Below are positions 27,196 through 34,499 of a DNA stretch of 64,000 nt, one piece after another (the stretch's first letter is position 1; every line of letters begins with the position of its first letter). Position numbers and translations under genes: made by a program. The notes below the pieces were generated by a model. The model was given only the letters and a program-made list of their open reading frames with translations. It was not told where the DNA came from and did no database searches. This DNA is from DASRHT01 sp035293765 (lineage in GTDB: Bacteria > Chloroflexota > Ktedonobacteria > Ktedonobacterales > Ktedonobacteraceae), in assembly GCA_035293765.1 (NCBI GenBank), contig DATGMF010000058.1, forward strand, positions 1 to 64,000, given 5' to 3'.

Positions 27196-28461
27196 ATGGC
27201 AACGGATAATGCTCACCCCCCAGGGCTACAGCTACCCTGGGCTGGAAAAAGTGTACGCCCGGAACAGGTCGAGGACGAACTTACTCGGCTCTGGCACCTG
27301 GCTGCCGATAATATGCGCACCGGCCTGAATATTCATGTACGTACCAACGTGCTCAATTTCGTGATTTGCGCCCTCAGCATCGAGTCGGCGCTACGAGCCA
27401 TCACACAGATACGGGAGCTGTCCAGCACACACATTGGACGAGTGATCCTCTTGATCCTCGATGCCAATGGTGCTGCTCCCTCGTCCGCCTCTACCTGGGT
27501 CACCTTGCGCTCCTTTCCCATTGCCTCGGATCTGATGCGCCACCATTTTGAACAAATCACGGTTATCGCAAGCGGCGCCGCCGCCTACGCTGCGGCTAAC
27601 ATTATTCAGCCCCTGCTCAAACCCGATCTGCCCGTCTACCTCTGGTGGGCCGATGACTTACCGGGCGACGATGCCCTCTTCAATCATCTTGTCAGTATGA
27701 GCAGCCGAGTTATTGTCGATTCGAGCCGCTTTCTCACGCCGGAAAAGAGTTGCGTTACCCTCTCTTCCCTGCTAGATGCCTCTCCAGCCTGCGCGTTCAG
27801 TGATCTGAATTGGGGACGCATCACGCCCTGGCGCGAACTGGTGGCCCAGTTTTTTGATACGCTGGAATACCGACCTTATCTGGCTGGCATCCACCACGTT
27901 GAGATCGAGCATGCCGCGGCTCCCCTTGCCGAACCAGCACACACCCAGCAGGGAGAGGTGTCGCCCAACCCTATACGGGCGTTACTACTCGCCGCCTGGC
28001 TCGAAAATCGCCTTGAATGGCGCATCACCAGCGATAAGCTGATGGATGAACACGACTCCGCTATCGGCGCCCACGCCTGGAATATGATCCGCTCAACCGG
28101 TCCCTTGCTATTACGTACAGGAGCTGGCAGAGCTACAGGGAAACTGGGCGAAAGCGGCATCGGACGCATCACTATCCGCCCGCGCGTCCATACACATATG
28201 CATCCAGGCTCTATCTGCCTGGTACGGCTCTTCAGTAGCATCGATGATAGTCAGGCTACCTTCACCATCAATTGCGAAGACGACCAGGACCATGTGCTCA
28301 CTTCGGTTGAGCAGGAAGAAGGCTCACGACTGCAACGCACGGTCTACCTGGAGCCCGCCAACAAAGAAAGCGATCTCCTCCACGAGGAATTAGAAATTAT
28401 GGGACACGACCATCTCTATGAGGAGACATTACATACCATTTTTGCATTGCTTACACCGTAA
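27196..28461 (+). CDS. opcA: Glucose-6-phosphate dehydrogenase assembly protein OpcA
   Basis: OpcA proteins activate and help assemble glucose-6-phosphate dehydrogenase, and in cyanobacteria make it redox-responsive. The 421-residue product shows the family pattern near the N-terminus (LWHLAADN, RTNVLNFVICAL), PVYLWWADDLPGDDALFN in the middle and DLNWGRITPWRELVAQFFD. Position directly after zwf supports the call. The ATG at 27196 is chosen because ggggg lies eight bases before; in-frame ATGs at 27157 and 27178 are alternatives, and an open stretch back to 26950 overlaps zwf and is not used. Confidence 0.88.
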   Translation: MATDNAHPPGLQLPWAGKSVRPEQVEDELTRLWHLAADNMRTGLNIHVRTNVLNFVICALSIESALRAITQIRELSSTHIGRVILLILDANGAAPSSASTWVTLRSFPIASDLMRHHFEQITVIASGAAAYAAANIIQPLLKPDLPVYLWWADDLPGDDALFNHLVSMSSRVIVDSSRFLTPEKSCVTLSSLLDASPACAFSDLNWGRITPWRELVAQFFDTLEYRPYLAGIHHVEIEHAAAPLAEPAHTQQGEVSPNPIRALLLAAWLENRLEWRITSDKLMDEHDSAIGAHAWNMIRSTGPLLLRTGAGRATGKLGESGIGRITIRPRVHTHMHPGSICLVRLFSSIDDSQATFTINCEDDQDHVLTSVEQEEGSRLQRTVYLEPANKESDLLHEELEIMGHDHLYEETLHTIFALLTP

Positions 28462-28502
28462 TTACAATTACATTGTAATATCAAACAATGAGGAGCGCAT
28501 GT

Positions 28503-29234
28503 ATGCCTGTTCTGATCTATCCTGATAAAGACACTCTGAGTCACGCCGCCGCGCAGCACGTTGTCCAGATCGCGAACGAGTCCATCGTGACGCATGGACG
28601 CTTTACCCTGGCGCTCTCTGGCGGCTCGACTCCTAAAACGCTTTACGGCCTTCTCGGCAGCGAGCCATACCGCAGCCAGATTGACTGGGCGCTGGTCGAA
28701 GTATTCTGGTCAGACGAGCGTTGCGTTCCTCCCGAGAGCGAAGAGAGCAATTTTCACCTGGCTCAGGAGGTCCTGCTCGACCACGTCCCTCTCTCTCCTG
28801 CTCAGATCCACCGCATGCCCGCCGATCTTCCTGATCGCGACGCGGCCTCGCGCGCTTATAGCCTTGAAATGCAGAAAATCTTTGGCACCAATCGCGTTCC
28901 CAACTTCGATTTGCTGCAACTTGGCATGGGACCGGAGGGGCATACCGCTTCACTCTTCCCCCACCAGCCCTCGCTCCACGAACAGGAGCGCCTGGTGATG
29001 CCCGTCACCGTCTCTAAACCACCCCCGCCGCGTCTGACCTTCACGCCTCCCTTGCTCAATGCCGCCGTCCATATCCTCTTCCTTGTCACAGGGGCCGATA
29101 AAGCCGACGCGATCCAGGCGGTGCTGGAAGGCCCATATCAACCAGACGAATATCCCGCCCAGATTGTACGCCCTCCCAAAGGCGAAGTCACCTGGATGAT
29201 TGATACTGCCGCGGCAGAAAAGTTACGCCGGTAG
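28503..29234 (+). CDS. pgl: 6-phosphogluconolactonase
   Basis: Hydrolyses 6-phosphogluconolactone to 6-phosphogluconate. The DevB/SOL type is shown by LALSGGSTPKTLYGLL (about 34-49), FWSDERCVPPESEESN and LGMGPEGHTASLFPHQPSL. ATG 28503 has gaggag seven bases upstream; an ATG at 28488 would add five residues and include the ribosome site. 243 residues is normal. It follows opcA after about 40 bases. The tandem repeat array begins right before its stop. Confidence 0.94.
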   Translation: MPVLIYPDKDTLSHAAAQHVVQIANESIVTHGRFTLALSGGSTPKTLYGLLGSEPYRSQIDWALVEVFWSDERCVPPESEESNFHLAQEVLLDHVPLSPAQIHRMPADLPDRDAASRAYSLEMQKIFGTNRVPNFDLLQLGMGPEGHTASLFPHQPSLHEQERLVMPVTVSKPPPPRLTFTPPLLNAAVHILFLVTGADKADAIQAVLEGPYQPDEYPAQIVRPPKGEVTWMIDTAAAEKLRR

Positions 29235-29403
29235 GGGCTTGCCTTGCGCTTGCCCCCTTAGCCTTACGTAGGGGCTTGCCTTGCGCTTGCCCCCTTAGCC
29301 TTACGTAGGGGCTTGCCTTGCGCTTGCCCCCTTAGCCTTACGTAGGGGCCTGCCTTGCGCTTGCCCCCTTAGCCTTACGTAGGGGCCTGCCTTGCGCTTG
29401 CCC
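29231..29403 (+). repeat. 37-bp tandem repeat array, about 4.7 copies
   Basis: Copies start at 29231, 29268, 29305, 29342 and 29379 (the last about 25 bases long). The unit begins gtaggggcttgccttgcgct and ends ttagccttac; copies 4 and 5 share one change (cttgcc to cctgcc). Each unit has ggggc near its left and gcccc near its right, so each transcript copy can form a small hairpin. The first copy overlaps the last codon of pgl. There are no spacers, so this is not CRISPR. Confidence 0.95.
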
Positions 29404-29425
29404 TATTAAGAGAAAGAGTTATAGT

Positions 29426-30082
29426 ATGATCGGAATCGTTCCTTCGATATTGTCCGCCGACCTGACACGCCTGGGCGAACAGGTGCGCGCAGCGGAAGCA
29501 GGCGGCGCCCAGCGTATCCAGATCGACGTGATGGACGGCCATTTTGTGCCCAATATCACGATGGGGCCAATAGTTGTGGAAGCGGTACGCCGCTCCACCT
29601 CCCTTCCGCTCGAAGCCCATTTGATGATTACCAACCCGCAAGACTTCATCGAAACCTTTGCTCGCGCCGGAGCCGATGTCATCATCGTTCACCAGGAGGT
29701 CTGCCCACATCTTCACCGCATCATCCAGCAAATCAAGGCCGCCGGCAAGCAGGCAGGCGTCGCGCTCAACCCCTCCACGCCCGATATCACCCTTCAGGAG
29801 GTGCTTTCGCTGCTCGACCTGGTGCTGGTGATGACCGTCAACCCGGGCTTTGGCGGTCAGGACTTCATCCCCGAAACGTTGCCCAAACTCTCACGCCTGC
29901 GCCAGAGCATCAACCGACTCGGCTTGCGCTGCGATCTGGAGGTCGATGGCGGCATCCACGAGGCCACCGCCGCCTGCGCCGTGCAGGCAGGCGCCAATCT
30001 GCTGGTCGCCGGTTCCGCCATCTACAACAACCAGGAAAGCGTCGCCCAGGCCATAGCCCGCCTGCGCCGCGCCATCCCGTAG
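29426..30082 (+). CDS. rpe: Ribulose-phosphate 3-epimerase
   Basis: TIM-barrel metalloenzyme interconverting ribulose-5-phosphate and xylulose-5-phosphate. IVPSILSADLTRLGEQV at residues 4-20, the metal-binding IDVMDGHFVPNIT (about 33-45), AHLMITNP, MTVNPGFGGQ and the final EVDGGI phosphate-binding loop are all present. 218 residues is normal. It sits 23 bases after the tandem repeat array, so the array separates it from the rest of the pentose-phosphate operon. Confidence 0.97.
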   Translation: MIGIVPSILSADLTRLGEQVRAAEAGGAQRIQIDVMDGHFVPNITMGPIVVEAVRRSTSLPLEAHLMITNPQDFIETFARAGADVIIVHQEVCPHLHRIIQQIKAAGKQAGVALNPSTPDITLQEVLSLLDLVLVMTVNPGFGGQDFIPETLPKLSRLRQSINRLGLRCDLEVDGGIHEATAACAVQAGANLLVAGSAIYNNQESVAQAIARLRRAIP

Positions 30083-30222
30083 GGTCCAGATTTTCGCTTC
30101 AGAACCTGGAAGCTAATTCTCTCAGATCGCGCCACGAGCCGATCCAGGTGAGGAGGCTGTCAGCAGGCAACGGAAAATCTATGGAGATCAACGAGGCAGG
30201 GAGAGAAAGCGCGTTTTTTCTC

Positions 30223-30252
30223 TTGACAACATACCATACGGTATGGTATGTT
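30223..30252 (+). promoter_or_regulatory. Promoter with a 25-bp palindromic operator (TetR autoregulation)
   Basis: TTGACA (30223-30228) and TATGTT (30247-30252) form the promoter. The perfect palindrome AACATACCATAC-G-GTATGGTATGTT occupies 30228-30252, covering the whole spacer and both edges of the promoter elements. A TetR-type dimer bound there would block RNA polymerase. The adjacent regulator gene is the obvious candidate ligand. Confidence 0.85.
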
Positions 30253-30297
30253 CGTTATGTAAGAGAGAAACAAACCGAACAAAGGGAGGAACAGATC

Positions 30298-30873
30298 ATA
30301 GCGCAACTCAGCAAAAACAGATGGCTCAAGGAAGGACTCGCCTTGCTTGAAGAGGCAGGAGCCGAAGCCCTCACGATTGAGTCCCTGACCACCCGACTCA
30401 GGGTAACAAAAGGTTCTTTTTACCACCACTTCGCCAATTACCAGGACTTTAAACAGCAGTTGCTGGATTTTTGGGAAGAAGAAGGAACATTTCGCATTAT
30501 TCAATGGGCAGAACAGGAGGCATCGCCCTCAGACAAATTGGCCCGAGTGATGCGAGCGAGCTTACAGCCGCCTCGGCTCGATATTGCTCTGCGCGCCTGG
30601 GCATTACAAGACGAACAGGTGCGCGTTCACCAACAGCGCATAGATCAACAGCGTCTGGCGTATCTGGAAGCAGTGGTCTTTGACATCAGGGCTGATCGCC
30701 TGTATGCACAATCCTTTGCCAGAGTGCTCTACAGTATCTACGTGGGCAGCCAGCACATCATTCCCCCTATTGAGGGCGAGGATCTCGGCGCTTTATATCA
30801 GCTCGTGCAACAGTGCTTTACAACAGAAGAGACAGCCACGTATGAAAACACTACCCGGCATGAAAAAGCCTAG
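30298..30873 (+). CDS. TetR-family transcriptional regulator with a non-AUG start
   Basis: Repressor with an N-terminal helix-turn-helix (AGAEALTIESLTTRLRVTKG then SFYHHFANYQDF) and a C-terminal ligand-binding/dimer domain. The only strong ribosome site, gggagga at 30284-30290, is followed after seven bases by ATA (30298), with ATC one codon earlier; no in-frame ATG, GTG or TTG occurs between the promoter and the HTH. The frame remains open upstream to an ATG at 30181, but that lies before the promoter. I therefore place the start at ATA, giving about 191 residues, normal for TetR. It heads a three-gene operon with the YCII and flavin-type genes. Confidence 0.75.
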   Translation: MAQLSKNRWLKEGLALLEEAGAEALTIESLTTRLRVTKGSFYHHFANYQDFKQQLLDFWEEEGTFRIIQWAEQEASPSDKLARVMRASLQPPRLDIALRAWALQDEQVRVHQQRIDQQRLAYLEAVVFDIRADRLYAQSFARVLYSIYVGSQHIIPPIEGEDLGALYQLVQQCFTTEETATYENTTRHEKA

Positions 30874-30888
30874 AATGGAGAATCAGCA

Positions 30889-31242
30889 ATGTTTGTCGTG
30901 ATCTATACACTTGGTCCTGCATGGCAGACGGGGAAAGCAGTAACGGAGCAACCCTTTTTTCACGAGCATGCCAGGTATATGCAACAGCACTTTGAGGCCA
31001 GACAGGTCCTTATGGGCGGTGCATTTCTGGACAATGAGGGTGGCCTGGGCATTCTGGATGTCGAAGGCAAAAAGCAGGCGCGAGACATCGTCGAGCACGA
31101 TCCCTTTGTGCTTGGGCAAGTGATTGAACCTCACCTGCATCCCTGGCATGCCTACTTCAACCGGTATCAAGCTCGGAGCACTCCGTCAGGAAAAGAAGCT
31201 GAGGCGCAAAAGCCAGGCGATGAAAAGGAGCTCTTGCAATGA
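30889..31242 (+). CDS. YCII-related domain protein
   Basis: Small ferredoxin-like alpha+beta protein of the YciI family (117 residues). Visible signs: MFVVIYTLGPAW, HARYMQQHFEARQVLMGGAF, the DNEGGLGILDVEGKKQA strand-helix and the HDPFV motif typical of the family. Family members may act as small-molecule enzymes; the reaction is unknown here. The ATG has ggag eight bases upstream, 15 bases after the TetR stop, and its stop overlaps the next start (ATGA), so the three genes are one operon under the palindromic promoter. Confidence 0.82.
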   Translation: MFVVIYTLGPAWQTGKAVTEQPFFHEHARYMQQHFEARQVLMGGAFLDNEGGLGILDVEGKKQARDIVEHDPFVLGQVIEPHLHPWHAYFNRYQARSTPSGKEAEAQKPGDEKELLQ

Positions 31243-31625
31243 CAAATTCGGCGCAAACGCTCGAACGCTTCGTTCGTCCTAAGACAGTCTTACTCACGAG
31301 CTATCGTCGCAACGGCACCCCGGTGGGAACGCCGGTGAGTATAGCCGTCAACGGAGAACACGCCTTTGTCCGCACATGGGACACAACCTGGAAGTTCAAG
31401 CGCATCCGCAACAACCCCGTCGTTGAGATCGCCCCGGCAACCTGGCGCGGCCAGCCCACCGGTCCGGCGATCCGCGCCTACGCCCGGATACTCGATGGCA
31501 GTGAGGCGCCTCATGCTGCTCACGCCCTGACCCGCAAGTATCCTGTGCTGCAAGGAGTCCTTGTCCCGCTTGTCCACCGCCTGAAAGGCTTCAGGACCGT
31601 GCATATCGAGCTGACACCTGCTTGA
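31239..31625 (+). CDS. PPOX-class F420-dependent/flavin-type oxidoreductase
   Basis: Split-barrel protein of the pyridoxamine-phosphate-oxidase-like superfamily. The 128-residue product has the family layout: VLLTSYRRNGTPVGTPVSIAVNG (written here as adjacent motifs VLLTSYRRNG and VGTPVSIAV), WKFKRIRNNPVVEIAPA and a C-terminal helix-strand. This pattern is typical of small F420-dependent PPOX proteins common in Actinobacteria and Chloroflexota. Cofactor is inferred. Start overlaps the YCII stop; with TetR it suggests a redox or detoxification response controlled by a small ligand. Confidence 0.78.
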   Translation: MTNSAQTLERFVRPKTVLLTSYRRNGTPVGTPVSIAVNGEHAFVRTWDTTWKFKRIRNNPVVEIAPATWRGQPTGPAIRAYARILDGSEAPHAAHALTRKYPVLQGVLVPLVHRLKGFRTVHIELTPA

Positions 31626-31718
31626 CTACGCGACTCGGGCAACATCTTGCGCTCGCCCTGTTACAGCAGACATAATTGGTTCTATAGATAAGATTGATTT
31701 CAGCGGAAAGGCGGCTCA

Positions 31719-32684
31719 ATGGCTATGCATGATGACATTACCGATATCGCGGGCATTCGCGTGGGACATGATACGAACTTGCAGGCAGGCACCGGTTGCA
31801 CAGTCATTCTCTGCGACGTTCCTGCTGTGGGCGGCGTAGATGTGCGTGGAGGCGCGCCCGCCACCCGCGAAACCGACCTGCTCAACCCCCTCTGCCTGGT
31901 GGACGAAGTTCACGCCATCGTTCTTACCGGAGGTAGCGCCTTCGGGTTGGAAGCAGCTCACGGCGTCATGCACTACCTTGAAGAGCGCAGCATCGGCTAT
32001 AACGTAGGAGTGGGCTACGTTCCTATTGTTCCGGCAGCCGCCATCTTCGATCTGGCCTTCGGGCTGGCGCACGTTCGCCCCGACACTGCCGCCGGTTATC
32101 GCGCCTGCGAACAGGCCAGCAGCGACGCGGTCGAGCAGGGCAACGTTGGAGCAGGCACGGGGGCAACGGTGAGCAAAATGCTTCATCCCGGCCTTGCAGT
32201 CAAAGGCGGGCTCGGTTCAGCCAGCACAGAACTGGCTGATGGCACGCGCGTTGGCGCCATCGTGGCCGTGAATGCGCTGGGCGATATTATCGATCCTGAG
32301 ACGCAGCAGATCATTACGGCGACGCGCAATCCTATCGATAGCAGTTTACCGCCCCCGCCCGCGACCTCCTTTGGCAACACCACTATTGCCGTCATCGCCA
32401 CCAGCGCCTCGCTCAGCAAAACGGAGGCGAACAAAGTTGCGCAAATGGCGCACGACGGTATGGCGCGTGTCATCCAACCGGCACATACTATGTTCGACGG
32501 AGACACCGTCTTCGCGCTCTCAGTGGGGCCACGCTCCAACGCCAGGCCCGATTCTGCCACGGCAGCGCGGCAGGTCAGCTTGTTGGGAGCAGCAGCGGCG
32601 GCAACCCTCGCGCGGGCTATCGTCAAAGCCATCCGCCTCGCAAGCGATTTGCATGGTATACCTGCAATTAGCAGCCGCCCGTAG
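31719..32684 (+). CDS. P1 family peptidase (DmpA/S58-like)
   Basis: Ntn-hydrolase-like aminopeptidase family whose members self-cleave before a nucleophilic Ser/Thr. Features: ITDIAGIRVGHDTN (residues 6-19), GGVDVRGGAPATRET, VLTGGSAFGLEAAHGVM, NVGAGTGATVSKM and LGDIIDP. The nucleophile is expected at the Asn/Gly-Thr type segment further on (FGNTTIAVIATSA near 223-235). 321 residues is normal. The ATG has aaagg upstream. It stands alone between the TetR operon and opposite-strand genes; physiological substrate unknown. Confidence 0.87.
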   Translation: MAMHDDITDIAGIRVGHDTNLQAGTGCTVILCDVPAVGGVDVRGGAPATRETDLLNPLCLVDEVHAIVLTGGSAFGLEAAHGVMHYLEERSIGYNVGVGYVPIVPAAAIFDLAFGLAHVRPDTAAGYRACEQASSDAVEQGNVGAGTGATVSKMLHPGLAVKGGLGSASTELADGTRVGAIVAVNALGDIIDPETQQIITATRNPIDSSLPPPPATSFGNTTIAVIATSASLSKTEANKVAQMAHDGMARVIQPAHTMFDGDTVFALSVGPRSNARPDSATAARQVSLLGAAAAATLARAIVKAIRLASDLHGIPAISSRP

Positions 32685-32730
32685 TTAAGTTAGAGCAAAT
32701 GTTATGGTGAGTAGCAAAACTCCACTTCTA

Positions 32731-33123
32731 TTATGGTTGCAGCATTACAAATAAGACGATGCCCCCACCAATCAGCATGAGCACAACGCACGCCAGGACA
32801 ATGAGAGCAAACATATAGTTCCGATGAGTTACCAACGCCCCTGGCGGTATCTCTGGTGCGCGTCGGTCTGGACGCGTGGGCAATTCTCGCTTCGCGGTCA
32901 TGGTCTTGAGTCCCCCGGTCGCCAGGTCCCAGGAGTGCGTTGCAAAATTAATCGCGTGTTCGTGATCCGCGGGCTGCGCCGGGCCACCTGAAGGTGGCAG
33001 GATGGGGAAAGTGGCCGGAGGAGGCATTTGCGGCCTGACGGGTATCGAGTGGGCAGAAGGGATTACGTGGGGGCGGCGCGGCAGGAATCGCGATGGTTGA
33101 GCATCAGAAGTTGGCAACGACAC
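32731..33123 (-). CDS. Small tail-anchored hypothetical protein
   Basis: 130 residues; I do not recognise a family. The first ~100 residues are Pro/Arg-rich and polar, and a single hydrophobic segment (about 103-127, MFALIVLACVVLMLIGGGIV) lies at the C-terminus, so it would be anchored with its bulk in the cytoplasm. The start is GTG at 33123, with ggag seven bases upstream on its strand. Convergent with the P1 peptidase gene. Confidence 0.6.
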   Translation of the reverse strand: MSLPTSDAQPSRFLPRRPHVIPSAHSIPVRPQMPPPATFPILPPSGGPAQPADHEHAINFATHSWDLATGGLKTMTAKRELPTRPDRRAPEIPPGALVTHRNYMFALIVLACVVLMLIGGGIVLFVMLQP

Positions 33124-33384
33124 TGCTTTTCTCCACCAGTTTCAGTATCCTCAAGCGAAGCAAGCTAGCCATTGGCTGCCGCCGCCCTTGAGGAACAGCA
33201 TACACATCAAACCCTAAGACACCAAGTGGAAATGCACCAGGGTACTTACAGATTAACCACATCTTTATAAGAACACTATACAATATACGCACTACAGACT
33301 TACCCACGCCATACTATACTTTATATTGTAATCAATATATGCAGTTACGCAAGGGAGATGTGACTAATGGGCCAGCAAGCGGCT

Positions 33385-33999
33385 TTACGGGTCATTGCTC
33401 TGTAATAGTGCCAGTAGAGCATTGAGCATGCGCCCGGTGGCCCCCCAGATATGATAAGGGCCGTAGTCATAAAAGTAGACCAGGCGGGTGAGACCGCCAC
33501 GAGTCCACTCTTCGGTATGAGCAATATCAGGATCGGCAAAACCGGCTAAGGGAGCAATAATTACTTCTGTGACTTCACTTGCCTGTAACTGGAGTTCTCC
33601 CAGACCCTGTGGCAAAAATGCCACCACGGGAGTAATCAGATAATTGCTCACAATCGTGAACACCGGTGACAACACGCCCAGCACCTCCACGCGACCAGGG
33701 TCCAGCCCTATCTCCTCCTGCGCCTCACGGAGCGCGGTCATCACAGGAGTAAGATCATCGGGGTCCACTCCTCCGCCGGGAAAAGCTATCTCCCCGCTAT
33801 GAGAACGTAATGTGCTGGCACGTCGAATAAAGACGATATGAGGGCGATCTTCTTTTTCAAAAATAGAGAGCAGCACCGCGGCCCTGCGCGCATGGGGGCG
33901 CTCTCCCTCAAGCGCATCGATCAGCGTCCCCGCCTGTTCAACGGAGGCCAGACGCTCCCGCAACATGCGTAAGACCTCCCCAATTTTATCTATTTCCAT
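33385..33999 (-). CDS. CoA pyrophosphatase-type Nudix hydrolase
   Basis: Predicted to split coenzyme A or its derivatives into phosphopantetheine and 3',5'-ADP. It shows both signatures: the CoA-specific motif TLRSHSGEIAFPGG and the Nudix box GGVDPDDLTPVMTALREAQEEIGL, here split by position as GGVDPDD and REAQEEIGL with the catalytic REAxEE intact. ATG 33999 is chosen because aatagg precedes it; an upstream in-frame start at 34041 adds 14 residues. About 204 residues. It diverges from rpsA across a ~450-bp gap. Confidence 0.88.
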   Translation of the reverse strand: MEIDKIGEVLRMLRERLASVEQAGTLIDALEGERPHARRAAVLLSIFEKEDRPHIVFIRRASTLRSHSGEIAFPGGGVDPDDLTPVMTALREAQEEIGLDPGRVEVLGVLSPVFTIVSNYLITPVVAFLPQGLGELQLQASEVTEVIIAPLAGFADPDIAHTEEWTRGGLTRLVYFYDYGPYHIWGATGRMLNALLALLQSNDP

Positions 34000-34107
34000 G
34001 CCTATTATTGTAGCATAATCTGAACCTACCAAAGCTTGCATTATTATGATACAATGTGGTAAATAGAAAAATACTCGGAGAGATTTGCTAAAAGGTTACG
34101 TTTTGCC

Positions 34108-34136
34108 TTGCATTCACAGGCGGCTTTTGGTATAAT
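34108..34136 (+). promoter_or_regulatory. Promoter of rpsA
   Basis: TTGCAT at 34108-34113 and TATAAT at 34131-34136 with a 17-base spacer. The transcript would begin near 34143 and carry a leader of about 350 nt. Confidence 0.65.
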
Positions 34137-34142
34137 TAAAGC

Positions 34143-34499
34143 ATCGAGTGGGGGTATGCTTACGTCCAGGTGCTCAGAAGAGTATATCAGAGCTAACCTG
34201 TCTGCGCGTGTCGTTTCGTATGACTGTTCTGTAGGCCAATGACAACCGGTAGATATTTTGGTGGAACCAGATATTTTTACAGCAGTCGAAGCGTCACTAC
34301 CTAAGCACCTCTTCCGAATAAGCCCAAGTCCGATGGCGCATTCCTCAGGGTCCTGATGAGAGGTCCTTCTTGTTCTTCATCATTAGGAAGACCATAGCCA
34401 GGAAACTACGGGTAAATAATTTTTCCAGCAGGATAGAGATAGGAATGAGTGTCACATCGAACAGGGCTAAAACCGTGGATCGAAGGGGGTTTATTACCC
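34143..34499 (+). other. Long rpsA leader
   Basis: No gene seen. Partly self-complementary segments are present (for example tgatga near 34354 with tcatca near 34377), but I find no intrinsic terminator and no known riboswitch signature. Autoregulatory leaders for S1 are known in other bacteria, so this is a candidate binding region. Confidence 0.4.

Noticed and set aside
29231..29403. CRISPR-like direct repeat array
   Set aside because: Units are strictly adjacent with no spacers; a plain tandem repeat.
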